From NCBI GenBank assembly GCA_012064415.1, contig SSNU01000050.1, positions 146,993 through 210,992 on the forward strand: a DNA stretch of 64,000 bases. The letters run 5' to 3'. This document shows positions 26,401 to 41,400 of this stretch, one piece after another. The position numbers were made by a program, and so were the translations under genes. Every line of letters starts with the position of its first letter. Position 1 is the first letter of the stretch. A model generated the notes under the pieces. That model was not told the origin of the DNA. It ran no database searches and saw nothing but the letters and a program-made list of their open reading frames with translations. The stretch comes from Gyrodactylus bullatarudis (lineage: Eukaryota; Platyhelminthes; Monogenea; Gyrodactylidea; Gyrodactylidae).

Positions 26401-29400
26401 GAAATGGTCAGATAATCAAGTTACCAAGAGGTTAAATCAAATAAGGAATACAGAGCAGGTGCCAAAAGACCAAGAACTAGCAATGTCATTGATGATCAGT
26501 CTGCTGTAAGTGGAGATTAGAATATTTTCTTAAAAAATCGACTGGAACTATTCTGGATAATTTTTAAGGAAGGCATTAGAAGAAAATAAAGGAAGAATAA
26601 AATGATATTGTCTAGCTTCCATAAAATAGAATTATACAGGAAAGATATAATCTCAAGTCATGATAAAATCACAAGAGAATTATTATTACTTAATAATAAT
26701 AACTTGGTGTGGTCTAAACTGTATTATAAATTATCTTCCCTAATTACTTTGTATTCGAATATTTTATTCCAAAGAATTATTCTTGATATATAAAAGAAAA
26801 GATTTATTCATCATATTTGAAAGAATGTCTCAATTCAGAACGTTACACAAGTCATTGAGACATTAGATAATCAACTAATTCGTGCAAATAAAAAACGAGG
26901 AGTCAAAAGAAAAAGATGTAGCGGGCAGTTACAACTGGATCCATTTCTCAAGAAAGGACAAAGAACTCAGTGAAACCCTACTCCTCCTCCCTGTGATATT
27001 CATTCAATTCCCATTAGTCCGATCAGAGGATTTTTAATTCTTCATTATTGTATGTATAAATATCAAGCCGGTGTAAGAGTCAGACGAGAACCGGTGAAAT
27101 GAAAGCTTTATTACTCATTATTCACTCGTCTTCAAAATCCTCTAAGAAATAACTATTTCTACTAATTAGATAATCAATTTTTACTATAGTTAATATGAAG
27201 ATGGGTAATTATGATATTTTCCGAAAAAAATCGAATTTGATCAAGATTCTTTAAAACCTAAATCATGAGTCCCACTTTCACGATATGGAAAAAACCAATT
27301 TTTAAACTTGAAATCTTGAAGTAGCGCCAAATTTCCATTTATTTGAACTTTGAGTTGTAAAATTTTGCTGCTTTCGATGTGAGAGAAGGATCAAGTGTTG
27401 ATTTTAAGGATCACGATTAGATAAAAAAACCGATTATCATCATAAAATTTTTGATCAATTCGTCAGTTTTCAGGGATCTTGAATTATTAAAATTTCATAG
27501 ACTTTCATCTTGAAAGTTTCAAGTTGGGAAGATGGTCAAATAATAAAAATTGACACGATTATGTGGGGGTTTTTCAAAATCTGATTAAACGGATTTAGGT
27601 ATTTGTATTACTATTTTTTCTCTTTGATTCTTTGAACAAAAGCTTTAATTTGAATGTTCTTTGGTCAAAGAATTATCCAAATGAATCAAATCATTAAAAT
27701 TGTATATCTGATGACAGCTAAACTGGCCAACTATATTAATTCGAAAGGAATATATACTCTCTTAGTTTAGACAATATAATTAACCTCTTCAATCAGAGTT
27801 TTATAAATTATAATACTCTTACCTAGATTCTTGACAATAATTGAAAATGTTAATTAATTTTATTGTTTTCTTTGTAATCATTATTTAAGCCAAGGGATCA
27901 TAGAACCAAGCTATCATGTATGAAATCCAGTGTTTTCAATGAGAATAACAAAAAAATGATAACAGGATGCCCCATTAGTACACGGATAGCCATGGAAATG
28001 TTCCTACAAGTCTTTTCATAATTGAACTTTAATAAGAAAGTTTTCTGACAGGAATCAAGCTAGAATTTGGTCTGGAAAAAATTACTTTCTCTCGTTGTGA
28101 TTTGAATAATTTGTACTTTTAATAAATGAGGTAAAATGCAAACTTTGATTGGATGATGCAGGTTTGCTTTAATCTATTCTTAAAATTAGTAATAAACAGA
28201 CTGAGAAATCTTCCATCAGATCAAATGTTAATAATTGGAGTAAATTGTATTTCCTTAAATTGTGACATAAACTATAATATACAGTAGGCTAGGGTGAATT
28301 ATTTTTTCTCCGAACAACTCACTTAATGTTCTGATAAATATTAGTACTCAGATCATGTTTTTCATAATTTTAAAGCATGAAAATCATTGCCCATTTTTCC
28401 CACAATATCCCACGGACATGTTAAAACAATGAAATTAACCATGAAGCCCCTCTTGATGATAAGTTTACTATTTTTGAAGATAAAAATTAAGAAACTCATT
28501 AAATGGCCAAGATATTCCGGATTTTAATGATTGCGTAGTAAAAATTCATTGAAAATTGAGCGGCGATTTGAAAAAAATTGGATTTTTAAAACCGAATGAC
28601 ATAATGGAGAATCATTTTCGACACATTCTTCAATACAAAATAATGCTTAGAATTGATAGTTCTATCGGAAAAGTTGGTCCTAATATGAGGTTAAAAATTA
28701 TATTATAAAGTGTGCAACAAGACATTTTGGATTCTGACGAAACTCTTCCAAATTCTGGCCAAATTTGAATAGTTCTGCACATTATTGTAGAACGGTTCAA
28801 ACTGAAGGTGAATAAATTTTGAATCTAACTAGATTTTAAATTTTTGCAAAAATATTTTTTCCGTGACAAAACTTCCACTCAAAACTTTGAGAGTGCCAAA
28901 ATGTATACTTTACCATCATTACGAATTTGATATTAATATACACCTAGTTAATATGAAGATGGGAATTTATGATTTCTATAAATTTCTTAATTTTTTTCAT
29001 CAAGAAATCGAATTTGATCAAGATTTTTTGGTATCTAGACCATGAGGCCCACTTTCACGATATGGAGAAAAAAAATTTAGAAAAAAACAATTTTTAAGGA
29101 AAATACGGCAAATTTGAAATCTTGAAGTAGCGCCAAATTCCCATTTTTTTGAACTTTGAGTTGAAAATTTTTGTTGATTTTTTATTATGTATAATGATTA
29201 TTACAAGATTCTAACCGGTCTCCAAAGTGCTCCAAAAACAAAAGAATTATGGTCTAAAAACCTTTTAAACCCTAAATTTAAATCTAAAATAATATATCAG
29301 TAATATATACATGTGATTTCTAAAACAGGGGAAAAGTCTATTTCTCGAATTTAAATAAAAGCACCAAATTTTCCCTTTTTTGCTAATTTTGGCCAGATTG

Positions 29401-32400
29401 AATCTTTTCTGAGAAATTCTTGAATTTTATCAAGGATTTCAAAAAATAAATTCTCTCCTGGAGTTTCGGAGAAAAAAAGTAAATTCGCATCTTCATGTCA
29501 CAACTATTAGCTTTGGAATTGTGATGGATGAAAGCTCAATCAATCTTGAAGAAATAAAATATTTTTAGTATACAAGGCCCTTTGGATAAAAGATACCTTC
29601 ACAATGGATCGGAGAAGTGACAGGAGATGAACGCATATATAGTCTCATAGATATTCTACCCTCCACCCCTTCGAAAGTACCACATATCAAGAATGAATTA
29701 CAATAGTTTTATCAGTGTCAATTATGAGTATTGATCAATGGATTAATTACATTTCATTGCATAATTTATCTCTTTATTTACATTATCGATTTTTCAGCAG
29801 GAATCAATTAATTTCAAAGATGATGATAGAGTCAATTTTCGAAATTCATCATAAAATCTAAAAATAGCCTATTGAAGATTTCAGATTCCATCGTGAATCT
29901 AAAAAAATCTCTAATAGCAAAGGATACATACTTTTATAATTGAGAAGAATAGATAGTTGACATGAAGATGAGAATTTACTATTTTTACAAGAACCTCGAT
30001 ATTTTTTGTTCGGATTCACAGGAAAAAAATAATTTTTAGAATTCTACATGGAATGAGCTAATAAGATGTGGATATTCAAAAAAAATTTCCGAAAATATTC
30101 AATCTGACCAAAATTAGGCCAATTTTTCGATTTTGAAAATGCACCAAATTTCCAGTTATTCAACTTTTGAACCGAGAATTTTCATCGATTTCGATGATTC
30201 GAATTTTTCGTCTTATTTTGATCCTAAATATCAGTACTTAACTGCTTCGATTATTTTCAGTTATTATCTTATAAATCTCAAAAATCCCAAAGAGATATCT
30301 AAATTTTCAAGATTAGCAAAATATATATATTTATCTCATTCACTTATTAGTAGATGAGAATTTCAATATAAAATCGAATTTCCATTAGAATCTCATTCAA
30401 TAATCTTTATATATCAACAGTGAGTCAATTGAAGATTTTGAAAAATATTTATCTATATACCGAACTGCTCCTTAAAAACTCTGTTGTTAAGAGTATTTCA
30501 GATAGCTACTCTCAATTTGTCTTTGCGTTAAACTATGGTTGCGGAAGAAATATTTTTTCTATTTGGACTTTAAAGTTGTGTTTAATTTAATTCAAAAATG
30601 TGGAAAAAATATGGTTCACAAAAAAAATTTTCGCTTAAAAGAAGAGAGGAAGTCATTCATAGAGTGAAAATATCAGAGTTGAACAAACATACTGTACCAA
30701 CGAGTGTGAGAATGTATGACGAATTAACATTTTTTTATCCAAATTCTCTCTACTACGATACTATCGCAAAGAGTATTTTCTTATACACATATCCCCAGAA
30801 GGAATGATGATTCAAGTGAATATTTATCCATAAATAAATAAGTTGAGCCAAACTAAACTATGTAGATACTGCAAAGGGGGAGATCAAGTGAAAATGCATA
30901 GACACTAAAAGTAGTAGAAGAAGAAGGTAACTTTGGCAGTTTTATTAGTGTAAGAGCACCCTGGATGAAAATGAATTTGAGAGGTTGTAGGCGTGAAACA
31001 AGGCAAAAGAGTGCATTCAGGAAATCTCTATAGAGTACATCATTGCTCTCTAGGATAACTTTTGACCTCAACTAATTTTCATATACATTTCCCAAGGGCA
31101 TTTTTTCACAAGATTGTAGTGACTTTCTAGAAAATAGATTTGGGAGCATTTCTCAAGGCAACCAACTCTGATTTGCAGTCAAGTTCGTTGAATACAGCAT
31201 ATTCGTTGATCAATAATAACTTTTAGTAGTTACACTCTGATTCCCTAAATAATAGATGAACTAGATCAGAATTTAGACACTATGATCTAATAACACATAG
31301 AGGGAAAGAGTAAACCCCTCACGATAGAGGGTGATGTAAATTCTTGTGATAGCCATCCAAATATAATATTTCCAAACCCGTGACAAGAGATGCTATGAAA
31401 AAAAAGGAAGATTGATGAAGAATCTGTTATTCTATAGTAATAGATTTAGTTTTTCATAGGCTTTAGGATCTCAGAAAAAAAGATGATTCTCGACAATAGT
31501 AAAAAATGACAATAATCACTCTAATAATATTCCGTGATAGTGATTTATGCAATATTGGCTATCATATCATATTGCCTTTTACAGTTCACAATCAATTGAT
31601 GAATAATTCTATGTATATATCGTCATAATTTCAATTAGATGGGTAGATGATTTTAAATATACTGTATTCCAGTGTATTGGATATTCAGTGTGTGTTATTA
31701 TATACATCAGCTGATTATTACTTTCTCCCGTCTATCTAACCAGACTTGAAAGCCAAACAGGATTGATGTTTGAATCTTGTAAGAGAGTTGTATCTCTTGT
31801 ACAGTATATATATTTAGTGTGTAGAGAGATGTATATATACAGTGTACATATTGCAGCCAGTAGACATAAAAAAGGGAATTACTTTTGGAGTAGAAAATCA
31901 ATTGCTCTGCTCAAAGCTATTCTCGATGAATTTGATAATTTATGAGTTTCATCAATGAAATTTTCAGACCATTCTTTGGAAACCTTGATCGATTTTGCAG
32001 ACAACTTTCAGATATTCTCGCTATTACCGAACGCACTGTACTTGTGAGAACTTGAACTCAGTGGCTTAATCAATTTTAAAATGTCGACCAGATTTGAAAT
32101 CAAGACTAAATCTCGCTGTATAATCTAGTCTGTTGATAAGATATTCCTTACAATAGGAAAAGAGATAAGAGAATAGATTCTGGTTAAATTAATAAATAAA
32201 AAACTCTGCGTAAGCTTACTTTGATATGGTCTGATGGGGAAAAATTAATTCCATGTGACTTTCTTGTTATCTATTCTTCTAAGCGAAAGAGTGAGAGCCA
32301 TGAGAACTATCAGGAAAAAACCACCTTTGTCAAAGGAGGAAGGATATACTTAATCGATCAAAGACATGTGGATGAAAGACAGAGTTGGCGGGCTAGAGAT

Positions 32401-35400
32401 TATTTTTGTCTCTAACTGATTTTACTGTTGGGAATCTATTTGTATAAAAATCTCCCTTTTTTCACCGAGAGCTCAAAAATGGTGAATCTATTTTGAAGAA
32501 ATCTTTGGTTTTAATGATACGTAATACTTGATACTTGAGAAAGTACCTTCTCTAAAGATAATCAAAAATAAGTATTTTACCACGAGAAATGTAAAAATCA
32601 ATTTTGAATATTTTTTGTAAAATTTCAAATAATTATAGGGCTAATAGTGAAAATCTTTTTTCACATGTTGAGAAAAAATTTCTGGAAAACTACAGGTAAA
32701 TTTTAATTTTCAAAAATGAATTTCTCTCGGATGAACATTATTTGATAAAGGCATGTTACACCCATTGGGAAAAATAAAATTTTCTAATGAAATGGATAGA
32801 TTCGAATAACTTCAATCAGAATTCAAAATTTTAGAAGGTTTAGGATCAGACTATTTCTTTATTTCGTAAACAGAAAATGCGAACCAAAATTATGAAAATT
32901 CTACGAACCAAGTTTTGAAGGCTTTTCAATTGATTAGAAATACAATCAAAATTGAATTAGCTTTGAAAGATCATTTAAAAAAGGGCATATATCGATGCGT
33001 GAGTGTTGGTCAGAGTCTATCGGAATTTGATGGATTTGGAATAAAGTCTTTAGCCTACCTAGTTCTAGTCTCACTAAAGATGAAATACGCCTACGCCTGC
33101 TATGCGTGTTTGGGATTATTTCATCAATACAATAGCTTAAATACACGCTGATTTTTACACCTGAGGCAAGATTTGTGACTTCTCTGCATCGAATTAGAGA
33201 TATTCAAAGACTATAGCACTTTTAGTACCAAAATAAAATTAATAAGCCTTCTTTAACCCTTTCGATACCATAGCTGAACGAATAAAGTTTCAGGCTTAAT
33301 TCTCTCACAGAATTACCTAAAATGTGATGATAAAAAACATTTACTAGGACAAAATTTTATGAAAATCTTTACTTACACATAATTTCAATAGGGTCTGATT
33401 TATATTGAAATTCCCATCTACTGGTGAGTAATTTAGAGTGAAACTTTGCCAATGAAGGGATTTATTTTAAAGTTAATTGTTTCAAAAACTCAATTAATAT
33501 CAAAAAGGATAAAATGGGGTTGAAAATTGCCCCATTTTCACGAGACTATTGATGGAACTGCTCATTGATTTCATGCATAAAAAATATACCTCGTTTTGGA
33601 TTAACTATTTAGCTTCCACGGAAATTAATCTTATTATCTCAGAACATTGATAAGTTTAATAATTTCGATCAAAAAGAATCATGAATTAAGGAATTCTACT
33701 TCTTTCGGTAAAAGTTCAAATATCTATGGCATTCTTATGCCTGGCTAGCAAAAATATAGCATGATAGCAATCTAAGATAGTTTGTGATATAAAGCTATTC
33801 TCGATGAATTTGGGAATTCATGATTTTTACAAAAATCTCATTTTTTCATCAAGGTATCGAAATTTTTGACAAACTTTTTCGTAACTGATTCAAAATGTAC
33901 ACTTTTACTGAATTGAGAAAAAAAAATTTGGAAAAAAGTTTTTTTTGGAAAATTTTAGAGAAATTTTAAGATTCGGGATGGCGCGATTTTTAATTTTTTT
34001 AAACTTTGAGTTGAAAATTTTTGTTGATTTCAAGGTCTGAGAGGAATCAAACGTTATTTTTCAGGATCATCATTAGACAAAGAAAATATTTACTCTTATT
34101 CATTTTTTTGAAAAAACACACTATTTACGTGCGAAAGTCCACTTCCTATTTTTCGATCATTTTTACTGCTTGGAAAATGTTAAAATAGGGTGATCCAAGA
34201 TCATTTCAAAATGACGGGTTTTTACAAAAAAATGAATAAGAGTAAATATTTTCTTTGTCTAATGATGATCCTGAAAAATAACGTTTGATTCCTCTCAGAC
34301 CTTGAAATCAACAAAAATTTTCAACTCAAAGTTTAAAAAAATTAAAAATCGCGCCATCCCGAATCTTAAAATTTCTCTAAAATTTTCCAAAAAAAACTTT
34401 TTTCCAAATTTTTTTTTCTCAATTCAGTAAAAGTGTACATTTTGAATCAGTTACGAAAAAGTTTGTCAAAAATTTCGATACCTTGATGAAAAAATGAGAT
34501 TTTTGTAAAAATCATGAATTCCCAAATTCATCGAGAATAGCTGTACTATCAAAAAATAATCATGAAAAAATGTTTCAAAATCATTGAAAAAAATCAGTTT
34601 GAACATAGAGGTCATATATGAAAGGGTTAAGGTTAGGGTAGCAGAACTCTATTTATAAACAATAAATGCTGGAAAAGAGGAGGAAATTTCATTGATTGGC
34701 CAAATTAAAAGTAATACTTGTGTATTTTCCAATCCAAAATTGAAAATTTGCATCATTATAATAATTATTAAACAGGTTTACTCACTTTACTAGATGAATC
34801 TGGAGAGCTGAACAGGGAAAAATACAATTAGAAATCAATAGAAATATTATTATGCACTTTAATAACAATAAACCCCATCTTGAGATAGAAATACTTTAAT
34901 ACTACACATTATGATTACATGGTTCAAATTAATTTTTATTAGCAATACTGATATAGCTTGATAAGGAAAATATCAAAAAAGGGAGGATGGGGTGGGTTAG
35001 ATTAAAAAATTGATCTCTCAATGAACTTTTGCATTCATCTTTTGATCTTCAAGTAAAATTTAAGAGGATTAATTTTCTCCTATAGATTCATTCTTTTCAT
35101 TTTCAATAAGACACAAGACATGGGGGTAAGAATATATAGATGGGATTATTTCTATAGTAAATTATTATCCCATATCCATCCTTAAAAGTAATAAACACGT
35201 TGTTTAGTGTTTGTGTTTTTATTCATCTTGGTTAATCTCTTTCCCTAATCACTGATGAATCATGAAGACTCAGGGTCTCCCAACATGGCAAAGCTTACAT
35301 GATATGACGTCATAGGTAAGAAAAAATGGGGGGTCCATAACTCATAAGTCAGATTAAAAATGGAATTTTATCAATTTTCATTCGAAAACAAAAACCCGAT

Positions 35401-38400
35401 CATATAAACTTTGAACTCATCTAGTTTTCACCCATTATGATATTGATGCATAAAATTTGGGCAAGCGGAACAACTTTACATTCTGCATCGGATGTATTTT
35501 TATTGATGTAGAACGAAAAAAAAATATTTCGCTTATTAATGGATCTAGATTAAATGGGAAAAGGTTTAGAGGCAAGAGCATAATGATATTAGCCAAAATA
35601 CAAGTTTTTATTATTTTATTGTGAAGTTGGAGTCTTATTTGGCGCTTCAGAACACATGAGGTTCTAAAAATATTTTTGAAAATTAATGGTCGTACTCATG
35701 AGTAATCAGGTAGAAATATTTCGATCGATTATTTTTCTGATAATACATTTTCTAGGAAGTTTAGTGTAGTTTAATCTTGAGCCCAAATTTCTTCTCTCAT
35801 CATCCGGATTAGAGATAATTTGTAATATCATGGAATTTCAGCATTCGACTAGGACAGACTGCCTCTAACATATCAAGTTCAAATTATGGCTTGAGAACAT
35901 AGAGAAATAGAGGGTCAATTTCCAAATAAGAAAAATTCAATTGATATAATTATGAATATCATCACTCAATCAAGTTAAGTACAAATTCAAGATTTTCAAG
36001 TTAGCCCCTTTGATAGATATCTAATCAAATGATACCTTGGCAACCTCTATTGGTCTTTGAAATAGAATCTTTCAAAAGAAATATTAAATAAATGAGAGTA
36101 CTCATAGACTGCATGAGTGTTGTCTGATTAGCCAAGAGTCTTATCGTTGATGACATATGGTGAGGAGGGAGGATATCTGCTTGGATTTGGAATTCTTGAA
36201 AAAGAAGTGTCTTAACCAACTGTAGATAACATGAGAAACCTTGAGCCAAAGATTAAAAATTAGAAACTGATTTTTTCTTAAACTTTCTATAGCCGAATTC
36301 GTTTCAATTTAAAAAAATATCAATCAAAAAATGAATTTAAAGATATAGTAATTTCTTATCTTCTAGCTAGCTTTATTCTTTTCTGGGAGTAAACAATCTA
36401 ACCACAAAAATATCACGAAATACCAACAAATTTCTTTGTTGTTCAAGTGTAAATTACATCTCAAAACTTTTCTAGGCGTCATCAAGGTCCATTATTAATT
36501 TTCATATGGGATAATTCCTGGAGAAATATTTAAATTGACTGAAAAATCTAAGAATAACATTGGAATCACATGGTTGATAACCCTCGTTGATATCATTCGA
36601 TCGAAATCGATCAAAGATACATATCATATCATATAGTGTATGATATATGATATATCAAATGATAATAAGAAGGATCAGCTGATGCCCAATTTTGGAATAA
36701 TCAAAAGAATCATCTCTCAAATGTTGGAAAAAAGTCTACTGATCATGTTTAAAATTTACTTTACTCCATATACTACTGGTGGAAAAGAGTTTTAAACAAT
36801 GATCAATGATCATCAACAGGAGTACAGGTTTTTTTTACCAATCAAAACTCAATTGGCTATGCTTAAAAAATATGCTTTCAATTGAATAATTGAGTTCAAA
36901 ATAATTTGACTTACTTTGGCGAAGACTTGAGCAATGTTTGATTCTTGTTCATAAACACGACAACAGGACTATCCAGCTCTGTCTCTGAAAAAAACAAATT
37001 TTTATTTTGACGATAAAGATTTCTGGTTAAAGAAGAACCTTTTTGGTAAACTTGGTCTTGGGCATACCAGAGTCAAAGAACAAATAATCATCCTTTTTAG
37101 TTTATATGAGGGTGCTATGCGAATCTGTTAGACTGAACTTAGAGGATGACCTTAATGAAATTTAAATTGGAAATTTTTAATTCTCCAATACCCCGAAATC
37201 CCATTTTTCCAAACATCTTCAACGTATCCAAAATTAATCAGAATTTTTTACTAGAATATACAGTGCGGATTAATAACCTATTTCTATTTAAATTTGCATT
37301 CAAACGGCTCAAAAATGTAGATTTTAATTGAAAATAGTTGGCGCTTATTCAAAAATAGGCTTTTCCATTGCGATTTTAAGCAAAATATAAAATACGTGGT
37401 TAATAGGAACTTTTTTAACAGCTAAGGGTGAAAATGCAAATCAGGAAAATTCAAATTGATACCCAACCTGTATTTATCACTGAACCAAAAAAGTGTGCAA
37501 TTAAAAAACGAGGAGTCAAAAGAAAAAGATGTAGCGGGCAGTTACAACTGGATCCCTTTCTCAAGAAAAGACAAAGAACTCAGTGAAACCCTACCCCTCC
37601 TCCCTGTGATATTCATTCAATTCCCATTAGTCCGATCAGAGGATTTTTAATTCTTCATTATTGTATGTATAAATATCAAGCCGGTGTAAGATTCTGATGA
37701 GAACCGGTGAAATGAAAGCTTTATTACTCATTAATCAATCGTCTTCTAAGAAATGAATATTTCTACTAATTCAGACAATTAAAAAAGTCAACTCAGAGTT
37801 TAAATTTTGTGGAAAATTTTCCAATCACAAATTTTAAACCAGATTTAGATTAATTTGAATATTCTACGGAATAATTAATTTTCTTGAAATTAATGACTTA
37901 AAATTTGTTAGTTTGCATAGAAAAAATGTAAGATTTCCTATTCCTTGAAGAAACGAAAATAATTGAGACAAATGAGATTTTCTCATTCGTCAATTTGCTG
38001 TTTCATTCAGGAATAATGAATACGATTGCCCATATTGACGATTTTTAATCGTCGTTTACTAATATTTTTGTTTAATAATTTGGGGAAAAAATACTTAATA
38101 GATAGTCTCGGTAAAAATCTGATTTCTCACAGAAAAGTTTTCATTCAAATAAAAACGGGAAAAAGAAAGACTTTAAGAAGAATATCAATCTATAGTCTCA
38201 TGTCACTTAGGAGGCCTGTAAGAATCTCTACATGGAGTCTTGAAGAATTCAGTTATTTCAGTTAGCATATGTTAGAAGTAATGAATTAATAAGATGTACA
38301 TAATCTTGATAATATATAATAAACCCCAAAGAGGGCTGGACTATATACAAATTTATATATTCACGAATGGTATTTAAATACTGGGTTGAAAGATAATTTT

Positions 38401-41400
38401 CCCCATCCATAGAATAATAAACACGTGAAAAACTACCAAAGAAAAATCTAAATACTAGCTATTCTTACAAGATGAAAGCTAGTACTTGTATTCAATTCTC
38501 AGAGTATTCAGGCAATCTAAAGAAATGTCGTTAGATCGAGAAAATATTCAGTTGAAATTCCTACAATGATGATTAACATCATCAATCAACATTTATAACG
38601 AAAATCATTTTGATAAATGTAACATTTTTTCTTACAAAATGAATAATTAACATGATGATTTATTAAGAACTTGTGATATCCAAGAATAATTCGAATAAGT
38701 GGAATGAACAAAAAATCTCGGTGTGAAATATCGAGAAAAATTTGGCCAGAAATCTTTGTATCAATAGGGGGACTTGGAAGTAACCTTTCGAGTCTTAAAG
38801 TGAAGGTTAGTTGTACTGTAAGAATGATAAAGTCTAGACTAGACTTTCATCATGGGGGTTTCGAAGGTTTTTCAGCACAAACAGTAAGTGATAAGATTTG
38901 GGACATTTGGATTAAAAACTATCCCCCAATTTATAGGACAAACGTTACCAAAGGTTAACCCTTCAAGCCCCAGTGGGTCATATATGAGACAGGTAACTTT
39001 CTCAAGACATAATTTTGTTTTAAAGATAATTTATTGACCACTTTCTGAGAGAAGAACTAAAATATTCTTTCGAATGAATTATGACTTATTTATAATAATA
39101 CAATATTTCATTGAGAAGTTATGGCAATCTAGAAATGACTCGTTCTTGAAAAAAAATATAAATTTCCTAGAAAAAGAATGTTTTTGAAAAAAACACTCAC
39201 AACGATCGAAGAGAAGTAAAAAAGAACTTTTGATCGAGAAACCATAATCGTAGAATTCAGAAATCCGAACCCCCAGAAGTAAGTTTTTGAAAAAATCGCA
39301 TATTCGTTATCAGCGTATTCAGCCAGTTGTTCTCTCGCCTCTCTTCAGGACCCTCTGGTCCTAGGTTCAAACCCTCCCACAACGGGCACATTGAACACAC
39401 TTTCCCTTACTTTATTTCTATAAATATAAATGTGTCAATTTCAAAAAAAACCATACTAAATACCTTAAGAGTTAAACTAGGAACGAATAGGCTTCATAGT
39501 AAAGGAAATTCTTGTTCTAATTGTTTTATTCATTTTGAAGATCTTGTGGAGCAATATAGAGCATGCAAGAGTATCATTGGGGAGAAGGAATAATTTTAAT
39601 TACTTTGCAACTAAAGAGAGAGAGATGGAGAGAAATGGGCAGATATATCAAATATTTATACATAAAACAAAATCTAAATTATTCATGAGGAATATATCCA
39701 GTCCAAGTAGGAAAGTAATCGAATTTTATTTGTTTTGAGAAGGAAAAAAAGAACTTCGTGATGTCTGCAAGAATGAGCGCAGTCTTTTTTTCGTGTATCT
39801 ATTCGTTTATTATTGCCTCTGTGTAGTAGTATCCCTGGGAAAAATCAAACTAATCACAATTGGAGTAAGGAAAAAAACCATTTATTCACAATATTAGGGT
39901 ATGATGGATTGAGACGATAGGGATATTCTTCTCCTTTGAACAGTATGCAGAGAAAGGAAAATTTCCACCAATGCACCATTTCAAAAAATGCACCCGGTAT
40001 AGTGTAATTGCTAACGGTAACAGGATATAATTGGGTGGAAAATTTTTTTTCAAATTATAATAAATTTAATACGTAGGATTGAAATCACCTTGATAGAGAT
40101 GAATTTCAGGACTAATTGAAAGAAAACTCATTGTCCAATTATTTAGGAACTTGAACATTTATCGATAATTTTTTAACCCGGTGCTGATGGACAAAAATCT
40201 CGAAAAATTTAGGTTTTTTTTGCAGATCAGAAAAACCCGATACAAAAGAATTCGATCATGAAATTAATTAAGAAATAAATAAATCAAATGCATCTAATAA
40301 AGCTTAGAAAGAGATCTATAAGCTGGTATTCAACAACAGTATCTCTTTTCATACGTTATATAGGCGATAGTAAGTCATTTTCATGGCCTATTAGATTTTC
40401 TGCTCTGGAGATGATCATTCTCTCCGAATAACTTGAGAGTATTTTTTTGAAAAAGTGGACTCGTGGGTCGGGAAAGGTTAAACCAGAAAATAACATTAAA
40501 ATAACCAAGGTGTCTTTTTCCAAACTAATGACTTGAAATTTACCATCCTGGAAAAAGGAAAACAAATCTTCATGAATTAATCCTAGATTCTCACCGCCCA
40601 GCTACCAATCTCTTTGGGATTGAAACTGAAAACAAGTACATTTGCTTGTGTTTTTTCCGAAATTGTGATTAAAACTATTATGTACCTGCATATTTTGACA
40701 TGATTGATTTTAGCATGTCTACTACTACTTTTAGGCAATACAGCAGATGGTTTTTCCAACTAATTCTCGTGTGAGAGACGCTGAATTGTTATAGCCTAAT
40801 TGTACTGAAGAGAGAAACACGACAAACAGACATTTTGTACCCTGTATGAAATTTCACTGCAAAAAAGTGTAGTATTTTTCTAAAAATCATACAACAAAGA
40901 GGAGAGATGATTTCTCATTAGCAAAGCGAATTTGATTCCACTGGTGAATGATTCTTAACGAGTGTGAATTTTCTTAATAATTAACAGAATAAAATGAACT
41001 TTTGGATAAACAATTCTCGAACAATAAAGGTAAAACTGCTTTTGAATAATTTAGGAGAGACTGTGTCTTTAGTCACTCTAAAGTTGGAAGAAAAAATAAA
41101 TGGAGAGACCTTTGTTGTCTTTCTTTTATTTGAGAGGTGTCAATCATCCTAATGCATAGCCAATAATAAACTTCCGTTCTTGGAGTCTTTGGTGCAGACA
41201 AAAATGACAAAGAACAATAAAAGCCAAAACTTTAATTTATTACGGCATCATTATTTCAAATGAATGAAAAAGTGGAAGCGTAGACTAATCCCAAGAGACG
41301 TGAATTATTCCGGTAACAATTCTTTCTTGGAGTGTTGATGGAAAGATATAAATACATCTTTGAATTTATTATAATCATTAGTGTCTAATCAAATGAACCG

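Larger units (their letters stand above)
25452..34785. other. Kinesin intron 3
   Basis: A 9.3-kb intron holding a tiny TTAA element (26115), a Penelope tail (26882), foldback copies (27190, 28950, 29955, 33793), a second copy of the 442-bp MITE (28286) and the large TTAA-bounded interval 33253-34630. Open frames at 26602, 30133, 30598, 31763, 32221 and 32915 are AT-rich and match nothing I know. Confidence 0.6.
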
